From contig NZ_JACCFP010000001.1 in NCBI RefSeq assembly GCF_013410655.1, forward strand, positions 3,929,501 through 3,993,500: a DNA stretch of 64,000 nucleotides, written 5' to 3'. How positions within the stretch are numbered: position 1 is the stretch's first letter; the number at the start of each line of letters is the position of its first letter. Source of the DNA: Nocardioides thalensis (GTDB lineage: Bacteria; Actinomycetota; Actinomycetes; Propionibacteriales; Nocardioidaceae). Made by a program: the position numbers and the translations under genes. This document shows, one piece after another, positions 23,796 through 31,916 of this stretch. The notes beneath the pieces are model-generated. The model made no database searches and was not told the DNA's origin. It saw only the letters and a program-made list of their open reading frames with translations.

Positions 23796-25357
23796 CCGTC
23801 ACCGCCGGTCGCCGTGGAGAGCCGGGTCGCGGCCAGCGGCTGCCAGGCCTGGAGGGCACAGAACGGCACGCACTGGTGGGCGCCGCTCTCTGCGTTGACG
23901 CTGCCGACGTGCACGCAGCACTGCGTCAGCCGCTCCTCGATCATCGTGTTCATGTCCATGAAGGGCTTCACGGTCACGCGCAGCACGCGCTCCCCCAGCA
24001 GCCTGCGCAGCCGCTGGTGCTGCCCGGGCAGCCTCGACGACGCGAGCGTCGCCAGCGTCCCGATGCCGAGGTCGCAGTGCTGGCAGATGTCCTTCCAGAT
24101 CGACGTCATCGACGGGTGGCTGAGGCTCGACTGCTCCGACAGCAGGTCGAGCAGCGAGTCGCGCACGACCCCCCGCATCGCGGCGGGGATGGTGTCGTCG
24201 GCGATCCGGTTGGCCAGCAGGTCGGGCTCCAGGTCGAGCCACTGCTTGAGGCGGTCGTGCCCGATCAGCGACACCAGCGAGCGCCAGCTGCCGGCGTCGT
24301 CCTTGAGGAGGTAGCCCACCGAGCAGCAGTGCGGGTGGCTGCACGGCAGCGCCGTCAGGTCGCGCCAGGTCACCACGCCCGCGGTCTGCTCGTCGAGCCG
24401 CGCGAGCACGCCGGTGTGGGTCAGTCGGTCGACCGGGTCGATGCCGCCGCTGCGGCCGCTCTCGAAGACGGGCTGGATCGTCACACCGCCGACGTACGGC
24501 GTGTCCAGCGCGCGCTTCACCACGAACCCGATCTCGTCGTCGTTGACACCGAGCGCCGCGGTCATCGTCAGCGTGGTGAAGATGCCACGCGAGGAGAGCC
24601 GCGCGATCGCGTCCTCCTTGAACCGGCGGATGTCCGCGCCGCGGTGGTGGGTCGACGCCTCGGCGGACGCGCCGTCGTACTGGAGGTAGACCTCGAGCCG
24701 CTCCCGGTGCTTCGTCAACAGGTCGAGGAGCGCGTCGTCGCGGGCGACGAGCAGGCCGTTGGTGTTGATGAGGATCCGCACGATCGGTCGGGCCGCGACC
24801 TCGTCGAGCAGCTCGGAAAGATGCGGGTAGAGCGTCGGCTCGCCACCCGACAACATCATTACGTCGATCCGGCCGTTCTCGCGCGACAGCCGGGCGTCGA
24901 TGTTGGCGAGGACCGCCTCCAGCGGGGCCACGCTCGCCAGCGCCGGCGACGACTCCGCGAAGCAGGTCGGGCACTTGAGGTTGCAGTGGTCGAGCAGGTC
25001 CTCGAGCAGGATGCAGGTGTGCTGGGTCTGCATCTCGGGCAGCCCGTCCGCGTACGCCGCCGGCACCGGCGCGAAGTTGCCGAGCAGGTCGGGCGTGTGG
25101 ACCTTGGTGGGCGCGGTCCACTGCTCCAGGTAGGACAGGATCTCCGGCGACTCGTCGTACAGCGTCCGCACCATGCCGTGGGTCGCGCACCCGCGCTCGA
25201 GCCAGACCTTGTCGTCGCGCACGGTCAGCCAGCCGCTGAGCCGTGGCACCTCCGCGAGCGGGCGGTCGGGCTGCTCCTCGTGGCAGAGCGGGCAGAAAGC
25301 GTTGACGTAGCGGTGGATGCGGGCGTCCCGCAGCGGCATCCCGGGCCCCCGGCTCAT
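23792..25357 (-). CDS. Radical SAM protein resembling tetraether synthase (Tes/MJ0619 type)
   Basis: 521 residues. An N-terminal zinc-ribbon-like part (FCPLCHEEQ...ERGCATHG) is followed by the radical SAM motif HCNLKCPTCF (CxxxCxxC, near residues 125-135), GGEPTLYP, and a C-terminal region with three more Cys clusters (CSHPHCC, ICQHC, TQCCVHVG...CVPFC) that could hold auxiliary iron-sulfur clusters. The ribbon plus CxxxCPTCF pattern is that of the MJ0619/Tes group, whose archaeal member joins lipid chains into tetraethers; bacterial relatives are linked to membrane-spanning lipids. The start overlaps the lgt-like stop (ATGA). Lipid modification is an inference. Confidence 0.72.
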   Translation of the reverse strand: MSRGPGMPLRDARIHRYVNAFCPLCHEEQPDRPLAEVPRLSGWLTVRDDKVWLERGCATHGMVRTLYDESPEILSYLEQWTAPTKVHTPDLLGNFAPVPAAYADGLPEMQTQHTCILLEDLLDHCNLKCPTCFAESSPALASVAPLEAVLANIDARLSRENGRIDVMMLSGGEPTLYPHLSELLDEVAARPIVRILINTNGLLVARDDALLDLLTKHRERLEVYLQYDGASAEASTHHRGADIRRFKEDAIARLSSRGIFTTLTMTAALGVNDDEIGFVVKRALDTPYVGGVTIQPVFESGRSGGIDPVDRLTHTGVLARLDEQTAGVVTWRDLTALPCSHPHCCSVGYLLKDDAGSWRSLVSLIGHDRLKQWLDLEPDLLANRIADDTIPAAMRGVVRDSLLDLLSEQSSLSHPSMTSIWKDICQHCDLGIGTLATLASSRLPGQHQRLRRLLGERVLRVTVKPFMDMNTMIEERLTQCCVHVGSVNAESGAHQCVPFCALQAWQPLAATRLSTATGGDG

Positions 25358-26148
25358 GACGGATCTCCAGCTCCGGAGGTTTCGAGGCTCGGCCGCGGGC
25401 GGCCTCGCACCTCAACCACCGGAGCGCCGTACACGCCCCGCCGCCACTGCCACCCGATCCGAGCCAGCACCAGCGGGATCGTGCAGAGCAGGAACAGCTG
25501 AGGACGCGTCATCCCCGCCCACACCACCTCGTTGCCGCGCACGAATTCGACGAGGTACCGGAACGTCCCGTACGCGGCGACGTACCAGACGAACGTGGTG
25601 CCGGGTGGCAGCTCGCGGTGGCGCAGCCACCACCAGATCGCCGCGAAGGCGGCGAGGTGGAAGGCGATCTCGTAGAGGAACGACGGGTGCCGGGCGACGC
25701 CGTCGGCGTGGACGGCCCACGGCAGGTCGGTGGGCGTGCCGGGCAGCTCGGTGAGGAAGCAGCCGATCCGGCCGACCGCCATGCCCAGGGCGACGGCGGG
25801 TGCGAACAGGTCGCCGGTGCGGAGGCGGTAGCCGGCGAGCCGCTTGGCGACGTGGACGCCGAGCCAGGCGCCGACGATGCCCCCGAGGACCGAGCGGTTG
25901 CCGTAGGCCCACTGCTCCGCGAGTGTCGCGTTCTCCCGCAGGTCGACGTGCTGGAGCCAGGTGCCGAGCCGCATGAAGAGCGCGCCGCCCACGAGCGCGC
26001 CGGCCACGACGTAGACGAGTCGCTCGTCGGTCTGTTCGCGGCGCCGCGCCTCGACGACGAACACCGCCGCGGCCACCAGCACGCCCAGTCCCACGAACAG
26101 CTCGTGGGCGGGCACGGGGCCGAGCCGCTCCAGCGGCAGGTCGGGCAT
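25354..26148 (-). CDS. Prolipoprotein diacylglyceryl transferase-like membrane protein
   Basis: 264 residues, about seven membrane helices. The Lgt signature is recognisable: AVGRIGCFLTELPGTPTDLPWAV then RHPSFLYE, with Cys where Lgt normally has Asn after GRIG. Lgt moves diacylglycerol from phosphatidylglycerol to lipoproteins; this divergent copy may be a paralogue with another lipid role. The C-terminal 22 residues (from PVVEVRGRP) are encoded by a 46-bp dispersed repeat, so the original end has been replaced. ATG 26148 or 26157 (three codons longer) are both possible. It is coupled to the radical SAM gene. Confidence 0.78.
   Translation of the reverse strand: MPDLPLERLGPVPAHELFVGLGVLVAAAVFVVEARRREQTDERLVYVVAGALVGGALFMRLGTWLQHVDLRENATLAEQWAYGNRSVLGGIVGAWLGVHVAKRLAGYRLRTGDLFAPAVALGMAVGRIGCFLTELPGTPTDLPWAVHADGVARHPSFLYEIAFHLAAFAAIWWWLRHRELPPGTTFVWYVAAYGTFRYLVEFVRGNEVVWAGMTRPQLFLLCTIPLVLARIGWQWRRGVYGAPVVEVRGRPRPSLETSGAGDPS
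25375..25420 (-). repeat. 46-bp dispersed palindrome, copy 2 (3' end of lgt-like gene)
   Basis: Inverted relative to copy 1 on the window, so read by the minus-strand gene as VVEVRGRPRPSLETSG. Starts GGAGGTTTCGAGGCTCGGC, ends CTCGCACCTCAACCACC. Confidence 0.92.
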
Positions 26149-26224
26149 GCGCGACATCGTGGCACGCCGAGGACGCTCGCGGCAGGAGCATGCGTACCCG
26201 ACGTGCGTGCGCAATGCTGGGCAC

Positions 26225-27439
26225 ATGCGCGTCGCGGTCGTCGGTGCCGGCCTGTCGGGGTTGTCGTGTGCGTGGATGCTGAGCCAGACCGGCCACGACG
26301 TGGTCGTGCTCGAGGCCCGCGACCGTGTCGGCGGGCGCACCTGGTCGACCACCCTCCCGAACGGCGTCGTCGTCGAGCGCGGCGGCGAGTGGATCGACGC
26401 CGACCAGCACACGATCCGTCGCGTGTGCGCCGTGCTCGGGCTGCCGCTGGCGCCGCACGGCGTGAGGTTCCACCGCCGGCGGGTCGGCGGCGCCGTACCG
26501 ACCCTGGCGCAGCTGGAGGAGACGCTGACCCGGGTCAGCGCCGAGATCCCGCCCGAGGACTGCTCGCTCGCGGACGCGTTCGAGCGCGCGTTGGGGGACG
26601 AGTACGCCGCGAACCCCGCCTTCCTGCGGATCGCGACGTCGACCGCCGGAGACCCCTCACGCGCATCCGCCCGGTTCCACGTCGCCCGCGCCGAGGCGGC
26701 GCGGATCGACGGCGCGGCGCGGGTGGTCGGCGGCAACCAGCGCATCTGCACCCTCATGGCCGGGGCCCTCGGCGACCGGGTGCGGCTGCGGACGCCGGTG
26801 GTCGCCGTCAGCGCGACGGACGACGGCGCCGCGGTGACGACCGCGTCGGGCGAGGAGCTGGTGGCCGACAAGGTGGTGGTCGCCGTACCACTGGCGCTGC
26901 TGGACGAGATCGAGTGGGAGCCCGGGTTCCCCGACCTGTGGCGGGCCGGGCTGAGGGGCGTGCTGACCGGCAGCGCGAGCAAGCTGTCCGTGCCGACCAC
27001 CTCGACCGGCCGGCCGGACGGCGTACAGCACCCGCACGCGGCGTGGTGGGCGTGGAACTCCCTCGACCCGGCCGGCGACGACGGCGTGGCGGCGGTGTCC
27101 TGCTTCGCGGGTGGCGACGACGCGCGCAACGGACTGGCGGTCGGCGCCGGCCCGCACACCTGGACCCGGGCGCTCGCCGAGCTCCGTCCCGAGCTCGAGC
27201 TGCGCACGCACGACGCGCTGCTCACGGACTGGCACGAGGACCCGTGGTGCCGCGGCGGTTACTCCTACGTGATGACCGGTCGCCACCCGGCCGCGAACGA
27301 CACCCTCGGCCAGCCGGTCGGCCCGCTGCTGCTCGCCGGGGAGTACACCGCCGGCCCGGCCTCCGGGACGATGGATGGTGCACTGGCCAGCGGCTTCCGA
27401 ACATTTCACCTCCTTGCCGCCGGAGATGGTCCACCCTGA
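26225..27439 (+). CDS. Flavin-dependent amine oxidase
   Basis: A 404-residue FAD enzyme of the monoamine/polyamine oxidase family. The FAD-binding motif is VVGAGLSGLSCAWML at residues 4-18, followed by VLEARDRVGGRTW (residues 30-42) and a C-terminal FAD motif (YTAGPASGTMDGALASG). It oxidises amines to aldehydes with H2O2 release; the substrate is unknown. An upstream in-frame start would add 26 residues before the Rossmann strand, so ATG 26225 is chosen. It is divergent from the lgt-like gene. Confidence 0.86.
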   Translation: MRVAVVGAGLSGLSCAWMLSQTGHDVVVLEARDRVGGRTWSTTLPNGVVVERGGEWIDADQHTIRRVCAVLGLPLAPHGVRFHRRRVGGAVPTLAQLEETLTRVSAEIPPEDCSLADAFERALGDEYAANPAFLRIATSTAGDPSRASARFHVARAEAARIDGAARVVGGNQRICTLMAGALGDRVRLRTPVVAVSATDDGAAVTTASGEELVADKVVVAVPLALLDEIEWEPGFPDLWRAGLRGVLTGSASKLSVPTTSTGRPDGVQHPHAAWWAWNSLDPAGDDGVAAVSCFAGGDDARNGLAVGAGPHTWTRALAELRPELELRTHDALLTDWHEDPWCRGGYSYVMTGRHPAANDTLGQPVGPLLLAGEYTAGPASGTMDGALASGFRTFHLLAAGDGPP

Positions 27440-27443
27440 CGGA

Positions 27444-27725
27444 ATGCGCATCCTCGTCCTCGCCCTGCTGATGATCGTGCTGGGCGCGTTCACGCTCCCG
27501 CTCAGCGCCCTGTTCCTTGACGGTTCTGACACGGGAGAGAACCTGATCATCCCCGTCGCGCTGGTCGTCAGCTGCGTCATCGGCGCGGTGCTCGCGGTGC
27601 CCGTCCTCGAGCCGGACATGCCGGCCGGGAAGCGCGCCCTCATCGGCGTCGGCCTCGGGGTGCTCGGCCTCGTCGTCGGCGTGGTCGTGTTCTTCCTGCT
27701 GCTGAACGGCTTCGACGGCGCCTGA
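27444..27725 (+). CDS. Small three-helix membrane protein
   Basis: 93 residues with three predicted membrane helices (about 2-24, 34-55, 65-88). It has no recognised domain. The ATG is 4 bases after the amine oxidase stop, so it is probably expressed with it. Upstream in-frame ATGs lie inside the oxidase gene and are unlikely. Confidence 0.6.
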   Translation: MRILVLALLMIVLGAFTLPLSALFLDGSDTGENLIIPVALVVSCVIGAVLAVPVLEPDMPAGKRALIGVGLGVLGLVVGVVVFFLLLNGFDGA

Positions 27726-27904
27726 TCGCGGGGCCCAGGGCGTCGAATAGGCCGTCCACGGGCGTCACGAGACCCTTCTGGTCGATTTCAGATTTACGTG
27801 GTCGCTCGCCGCTTCGGTCGCGGTGCTTGGTTGCCCTACTGCGACGGTTCCAGGCCGTCTGCGGTCGTCGTTCTGTGGTTGCGGTTATGAGGGACACGGC
27901 GGTC

Positions 27905-27950
27905 GGTGGTTGAGGTGCGAGGCCGGCCACGGCCGAGCCTCGAAACCACC
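27905..27950 (+). repeat. 46-bp dispersed palindrome, copy 3 (intergenic)
   Basis: The most symmetrical copy: it starts GGTGGTT and ends AACCACC, giving perfect ends, with GAGGTGCGAGGCCGG against CCGAGCCTCG inside. It should fold as one long hairpin. Confidence 0.92.
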
Positions 27951-27980
27951 GATCCAGGGTGGTCGAGGAGCCGTGTTCAG

Positions 27981-28028
27981 GGTGGTCGTGTAGCCCGTGC
28001 GCGCTAGCGCGCGGGCGTATCGAGACCC
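27981..28028 (-). repeat. Second palindrome family, copy A
   Basis: 48 bases beginning GGTGGTCG and ending CGAGACCC, with a strong inner stem GCCCGTGCGCGC / GCGCGCGGGC. The same end octamers (reverse complement GGGTCTCG and CGACCACC) bound the element inside the aminotransferase gene at 43545-43583. Confidence 0.7.
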
Positions 28029-28035
28029 ACTTCCC

Positions 28036-28073
28036 GTCCACAGGCAGTGATCGAGAATTCCCTGTCCACAGGC
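28036..28073 (+). repeat. Direct repeat GTCCACAGGC with DnaA-box-like core
   Basis: Two copies (28036-28045, 28064-28073). CTGTCCACA at the second differs by one base from the actinobacterial DnaA box TTGTCCACA. With only two copies and no replication gene nearby, an origin is not claimed. Confidence 0.4.
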
Positions 28074-28121
28074 GGGTTTCCGACGTTTCGCGATGTCGGA
28101 ACCGAGTGCTTGAATTCTCGT

Positions 28122-28565
28122 ATGGATCTCGGGATGGCACCCCTCTTCGACCTCCCGGCCGCACCCGCGGCCGGCACGGTCGACGTGCCGTTGACCGAGA
28201 CCCCGATCTCCCGCGCCGACCAGCTCCTTCGAGACATCAAGGACAACCGCGCCGGCATCAACGAACGGATGCTCGGCGAGGTCAAGATGATCGCCGAATG
28301 GGCCCTCGAACACACCGTCGCCGTCCCGGAGGACGCCTCCACCCTCACCGAACGCGGCCTGGACACCGGGCTCCCGTTGGCGGGTGAGGGCGCACCGTTG
28401 ATCTCCGACTTCGCCGTCCTCGAGCTCGGCGCCATCCTCGCCCGCGGCATCGACTCAGTCCGCGACGCCGTGGGGTTCGTGGACCAGGCTCGGTTCGCCG
28501 ACGGGCCGGTGGTTGAGGTGCGAGGCCGCCCGCGGCCGAGCCTCGAAACCTCCGGCCCCCACTGA
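28122..28565 (+). pseudogene. N-terminal fragment of DUF222/13E12-type HNH endonuclease
   Basis: 147 codons from ATG 28122. About 129 residues match the front of the DUF222 family, with the hallmark ERGLDTGLPLAGEGAPLIS and a helix-rich region after it. The reading frame then enters the 46-bp repeat at 28508 and stops at TGA 28563-28565 after VVEVRGRPRPSLETSGPH. The family is usually 400-500 residues, so about two thirds is missing here. The HNH end reappears at 28968, in the same frame but after a GIY-YIG gene. Confidence 0.85.
28508..28553 (+). repeat. 46-bp dispersed palindrome, copy 4 (left edge of cassette)
   Basis: Forward copy that truncates the DUF222 fragment. It ends 24 bases before the GIY-YIG start codon. 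Copy 5, inverted, stands just after that gene. Confidence 0.92.
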
Positions 28566-28577
28566 GGCCACAGGTCG

Positions 28578-28913
28578 ATGCCCTGGGCCTATCTGCTCGA
28601 GTGCGCTGACCGCACCTACTACGCCGGCAGCACCGTCGACCTCGACGCACGGATATGGCAGCACAACCACGACGACGACCTCGGCGCGGCCTACACGCGA
28701 TCGCGACGCCCGGTGGTGTTGGTGTGGAGCGGCGGCTGGTTCGACCGCATCGACGATGCTTACGCGTTCGAGAAACAGATCCAGGGCTGGAACCGTCGCA
28801 AACGACAAGCCCTGATCAACAACGAGTGGCACCAGCTCCCAGCCCTCTCCCGCCGCTCCGCTGTACAACGCCGCGAGGCCGAGGCCGACCTCCCCCACCC
28901 GCCAGCCCGCTGA
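28578..28913 (+). CDS. Small GIY-YIG nuclease
   Basis: 111 residues. The GIY-YIG fold is clear: YLLECADRTYYAGSTVDLDA with the two strand tyrosines, the arginine of DARIWQHN, then AYTRSRRPVVLVWS and the helix FEKQIQGWNRRKRQALI with the catalytic Glu. This is the single-domain UvrC-N/YhbQ-like type, a metal-dependent DNA endonuclease domain. The ribosome site is weak (GAGG about 11 bases before). It sits between inverted repeats with only 24 bases on the left and 6 on the right, in the middle of a broken DUF222-HNH gene. A role in moving the repeats is inference. Confidence 0.85.
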   Translation: MPWAYLLECADRTYYAGSTVDLDARIWQHNHDDDLGAAYTRSRRPVVLVWSGGWFDRIDDAYAFEKQIQGWNRRKRQALINNEWHQLPALSRRSAVQRREAEADLPHPPAR

Positions 28914-28919
28914 GGCGCC

Positions 28920-28965
28920 GGAGGTTTCGAGGCTCGGCCGCGGGCGGCCTCGCACCTCAACCACC
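28920..28965 (-). repeat. 46-bp dispersed palindrome, copy 5 (right edge of cassette)
   Basis: Inverted relative to copy 4 and starting 6 bases after the GIY-YIG stop. Immediately after it, at 28968, the HNH domain of the DUF222 gene resumes in frame. Confidence 0.92.
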
Positions 28966-28967
28966 GG

Positions 28968-29414
28968 CAACCCCCGGTCACCGCGGAGCAGATCCGCGAA
29001 TGGTGCGAGACCGCGGGGACCATCATCGTCCGGCCCGTCCTCGACGTCGCCGGCTACGAACCCACCGACGCTTATGAGATCGCCGAACGCCAAGCCCGAC
29101 AGGTCCTGCTGCGCGACCAGACCTGCATCTACCCGCACTGCAATCGTCCCGCCGAGGCCTGCGACCTCGACCACGCCATCCCGAACGCCAAGGGCGGTGT
29201 CACGTGTCCCTGCAATCTCGCCCCGGTCTGCCGCGGACACCACCGATTGAAGACACACCGGGCCGGCTGGGCGTATCGGGTCCTCGCCCCAGGCGTCTAC
29301 TACTGGCGCGGCCGCACCGGCGAACAGTGGCTGGTCACCCCCGGCGGCACCTACGCCCTCGACACCCAACCCTGCCCCGGGCCTGCCAAGCCGACCGACC
29401 CGCCCGACGAGTAG
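28968..29414 (+). pseudogene. C-terminal HNH fragment of the DUF222 gene
   Basis: 148 codons, open from the repeat at 28920 to TAG 29412-29414. It opens with PPVTAEQIREWCETAG, the usual segment before the nuclease domain, then the zinc/HNH core: CIYPHC, CDLDHAIPN, PVCRGHHRLKT. It has no start codon or ribosome site of its own. It is in the same frame as the N-terminal fragment, but the central part of DUF222 (perhaps 150-200 residues) is absent, so this is a deletion/replacement and not a clean insertion. Confidence 0.85.
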
Positions 29415-29481
29415 CCACCACGCCCCGCACCCCCGCCGAACCCCACCATCGGCGGGGACATCGTGCTGCTTGATCTCTCAG

Positions 29482-30453
29482 CTAACCCGCGGCCGCCGTC
29501 TTCGCCGCCTCGTCCGCGACCTCGCCGAGCACCTCGAGGAACACCGGTTTCCAGTTGCCGAGGTCGAACACCAGCGACGCGTGCCCGCCCGGCGCCTCCC
29601 GGACGGTCGCCTGGGGGACCAGCATCGCCAGCTCGCGCTGTCGCGCGGTCGGGATCGCCCGGTCCCTTGCGGTGATCACCACGCCGGTGGGCACGGACAC
29701 GTCGCCGATCCAGTCGGCGGAGTCGAACCGGCCCAGCTCGCCGAGGACGACGGGAAGCGCCCACGGACTGGTCGACTTGAGCTCCGCCATGCACCAAGCG
29801 CGCAGTTCGGCCTCCTCGGCGACGTCCTCGGGGAGCATCTCGGCGTGGGCGCGCACCTTGCTCGCCGCCACGGAGAGCAGTCCCAGGTTCGCGGCACGCA
29901 GGCCGAGGAAGAAGACCCGCTCTCCCAGGTGTCCCTGCCAACGGGCGGCGGTCGAGCAGAGGACGAGGCCCGCGACCCGCTGCGGGTGACGGTGCCACAT
30001 CACCTGGGCGCTCGCCCCGCCCATGGAGTAGCCGACGACCACGGCGCGCTCGATGCCCAGCGCGTCGAGCACCGCGGCCGCGTCGTCCGCGCAGTCGTCG
30101 AGGGCGAACCGGTCGGAGCGGATCCCCCGGCCGTGCCATCGCTGGTCGAACGTGACCACCCGATAGGTGCGCGACAGCTCCTCGAGCACGGAGAACCAGG
30201 TCAGGCTCCCCGTGGTCGCGATGCCGTGCATCAGCAGCACGACCGGCGCATCGGCACCGGGCCCGGGAAGGTCGACGACATGGGTGCTGCCGCGACCCGG
30301 CAGGTCGACGGCCCGACCGGCGGGCGGCACGGCCACGTCGGGGACCACGCCGTCGGTGAGTCCGCGAAGTCCGCGCACGACGAGCGGCCCGCTGGCGCGC
30401 AGTGCCGCGCGACCGGCCCGGGCCGTTGCCCGGCCGACGGCGCGAAAGGTCAT
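29482..30453 (-). CDS. Alpha/beta hydrolase
   Basis: 323 residues. Oxyanion motif HG at 76-77, nucleophile elbow GYSMGG with Ser143, acid near ARDRAIP, and His291 in GGHASLVF. The long N-terminal extension (about 60 residues) resembles lipid-active esterases. It is last in a five-gene overlapping operon, its ATG overlapping the WS/DGAT stop (30450-30453). The substrate is probably an acyl ester (inference). Confidence 0.85.
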   Translation of the reverse strand: MTFRAVGRATARAGRAALRASGPLVVRGLRGLTDGVVPDVAVPPAGRAVDLPGRGSTHVVDLPGPGADAPVVLLMHGIATTGSLTWFSVLEELSRTYRVVTFDQRWHGRGIRSDRFALDDCADDAAAVLDALGIERAVVVGYSMGGASAQVMWHRHPQRVAGLVLCSTAARWQGHLGERVFFLGLRAANLGLLSVAASKVRAHAEMLPEDVAEEAELRAWCMAELKSTSPWALPVVLGELGRFDSADWIGDVSVPTGVVITARDRAIPTARQRELAMLVPQATVREAPGGHASLVFDLGNWKPVFLEVLGEVADEAAKTAAAG

Positions 30454-31916
30454 GCCGTCTCCCGCCGCTGCTCGGGACGTGCAGACGCCCCCGCGCCTCC
30501 GGACGACCGCTGCTTCTCGGCCTCGCGGTCCGGACGGAGCTCGTCGAGCGCCGCAGGGAGGTACGCCGCCAGCGCCTCGACGTCGGGCAGGAGATCCGGG
30601 CAGGCCAGTAGCGAGAAGTTCATCCGGTCGACGTACGACCAGACCGTGACGTTGAGGCCGATGCCGTCCACCAGCGGGCCGACGCTGAAGATGTCGGAGA
30701 GACGCGCGCCGCCGATGCTGATCCGCTCGCGCGGGCCGGGCACGTTGGACACGATCGCCGAGAACGCCGCCGGGTGCAGGCGCGCCGCGCGGAACCTGCT
30801 GTAGAGCCGCACCGCGTAGCTGAACGGCGCCGGCGGCGTGAACTGGCTCCACTCCGTCAACATCGTGCTGCCGAGCCGCTTGTTGATCTCCTTGGCGTGC
30901 GCGGCGGTGCGGGAGATCCGTCGCAACCGTTCGGCGGGGTCGTCGACGTCGGTGGCGAGGGTGGTGAACAGGTTGGACACGGCGTTGCCCACCAGCCGGG
31001 GCCCGCTGCCGCCGTGGTCGAGCCCGACCGGTACGCCGGCGGTCAGCGACATCGCGGGCCGCTCGCCGTGCTCCGCCATCCAGCGACGCAGCGCGCCGGA
31101 GACGACGCCGAGGACGACGTCGTTGAGGGTGACCCCGTGCTCCTTGCGGACCGCCTTCAGGTCGGCGAGCGGCAGCGTCACCGTGGCGAACGAGCGAAGC
31201 GGCGTGAGCGGCCCGTTGAAGGAGACCCTCGGTGCGTGGGCGACCGGCACGGGCACGCCGGTGTCGGTACGCCGTCGGTAGCGGAGCATCCCCACCACGC
31301 CGCGCGCGGTCGCCGCGAGCAGCCGCGGCAGGAGGCCGACCTGGAGCACCGCGTCGCGGAGCGCCTCCAGCGCGAGCCGTGCCCTCGACGGCAGCGGGGT
31401 CGCGTCGGCCGGGTCGCGCCATGGCGTCTCGAACCCGTCGGCGGTGCGGATGTCGGTGAGGTTGCCGAGCATCGCGTTGGCGGCGTTGCCGTCGGCGAGC
31501 GAGTGGTGGATCTTGCCGACGATGACCGTGCTGCCGTCCGCGAGGCCCTCCAGCAGGTGGATCTGCCACAGCGGCACGTCGCGTGCCAGCTGCTGGCCGG
31601 CGATCCGGCCGATCGCCTCCTCGACGTCACGCCAGGTGGCGGCGCCGCCGAGGTGGTGGCGGAAGAAGTGACGGGTCGGCTCGATGCGCCGTTGCGTGAC
31701 CACGACCGGGTGGTTGAGGTGGAACGGCACCGGCACGACGCGCCGGCGCAGCGCCGGCATCTGCCGCAGCCGCGCGAGGGTGCCCGCGACGAGGTTGTCG
31801 AACGTCATGTCGGCGTTGGGCTCGACCACGGCGATCTTGAGCGTGTGCATGTGCACCGATGGCGTCTCGAGGTAGAGGAAGCTGGCGTCGGCGCCGGTCA
31901 TCCGCGTGTGCGTCAT
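30450..31916 (-). CDS. Wax ester synthase / diacylglycerol acyltransferase
   Basis: 488-residue WS/DGAT enzyme. The active-site motif HHxxxDG is intact (HHSLADG, residues 137-143), and the C-terminal PLF-like and DUF1298 region follows (NVPGPRERISIGG). It makes triacylglycerol or wax esters from acyl-CoA at the membrane face and lipid bodies. It overlaps both neighbours by ATGA. With an acyl-CoA ligase and an acyltransferase upstream it completes an activation-to-storage path. Confidence 0.93.
   Translation of the reverse strand: MTHTRMTGADASFLYLETPSVHMHTLKIAVVEPNADMTFDNLVAGTLARLRQMPALRRRVVPVPFHLNHPVVVTQRRIEPTRHFFRHHLGGAATWRDVEEAIGRIAGQQLARDVPLWQIHLLEGLADGSTVIVGKIHHSLADGNAANAMLGNLTDIRTADGFETPWRDPADATPLPSRARLALEALRDAVLQVGLLPRLLAATARGVVGMLRYRRRTDTGVPVPVAHAPRVSFNGPLTPLRSFATVTLPLADLKAVRKEHGVTLNDVVLGVVSGALRRWMAEHGERPAMSLTAGVPVGLDHGGSGPRLVGNAVSNLFTTLATDVDDPAERLRRISRTAAHAKEINKRLGSTMLTEWSQFTPPAPFSYAVRLYSRFRAARLHPAAFSAIVSNVPGPRERISIGGARLSDIFSVGPLVDGIGLNVTVWSYVDRMNFSLLACPDLLPDVEALAAYLPAALDELRPDREAEKQRSSGGAGASARPEQRRETA

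Larger units (their letters stand above)
27726..28121. other. Non-coding, repeat-rich gap before the broken DUF222 gene
   Basis: About 400 bases with no believable gene on either strand. It holds copy 3 of the 46-bp palindrome (27905-27950), the longer element of a second repeat family (27981-28028), and a direct repeat GTCCACAGGC (28036-28045 and 28064-28073). Bases 27726-27900 are less GC-rich than the genes and show nothing recognised. Confidence 0.7.

Noticed and set aside
27726-27900. Possible tRNA or small RNA in the long gap
   Set aside because: No cloverleaf, T-loop GTTCRANNC or anticodon arm could be arranged.
28508-28965. Insertion sequence or RAYT transposase
   Set aside because: The enclosed protein has GIY-YIG motifs, not the HUH/Y1 motif of RAYTs or a DDE triad; no target duplication is evident.
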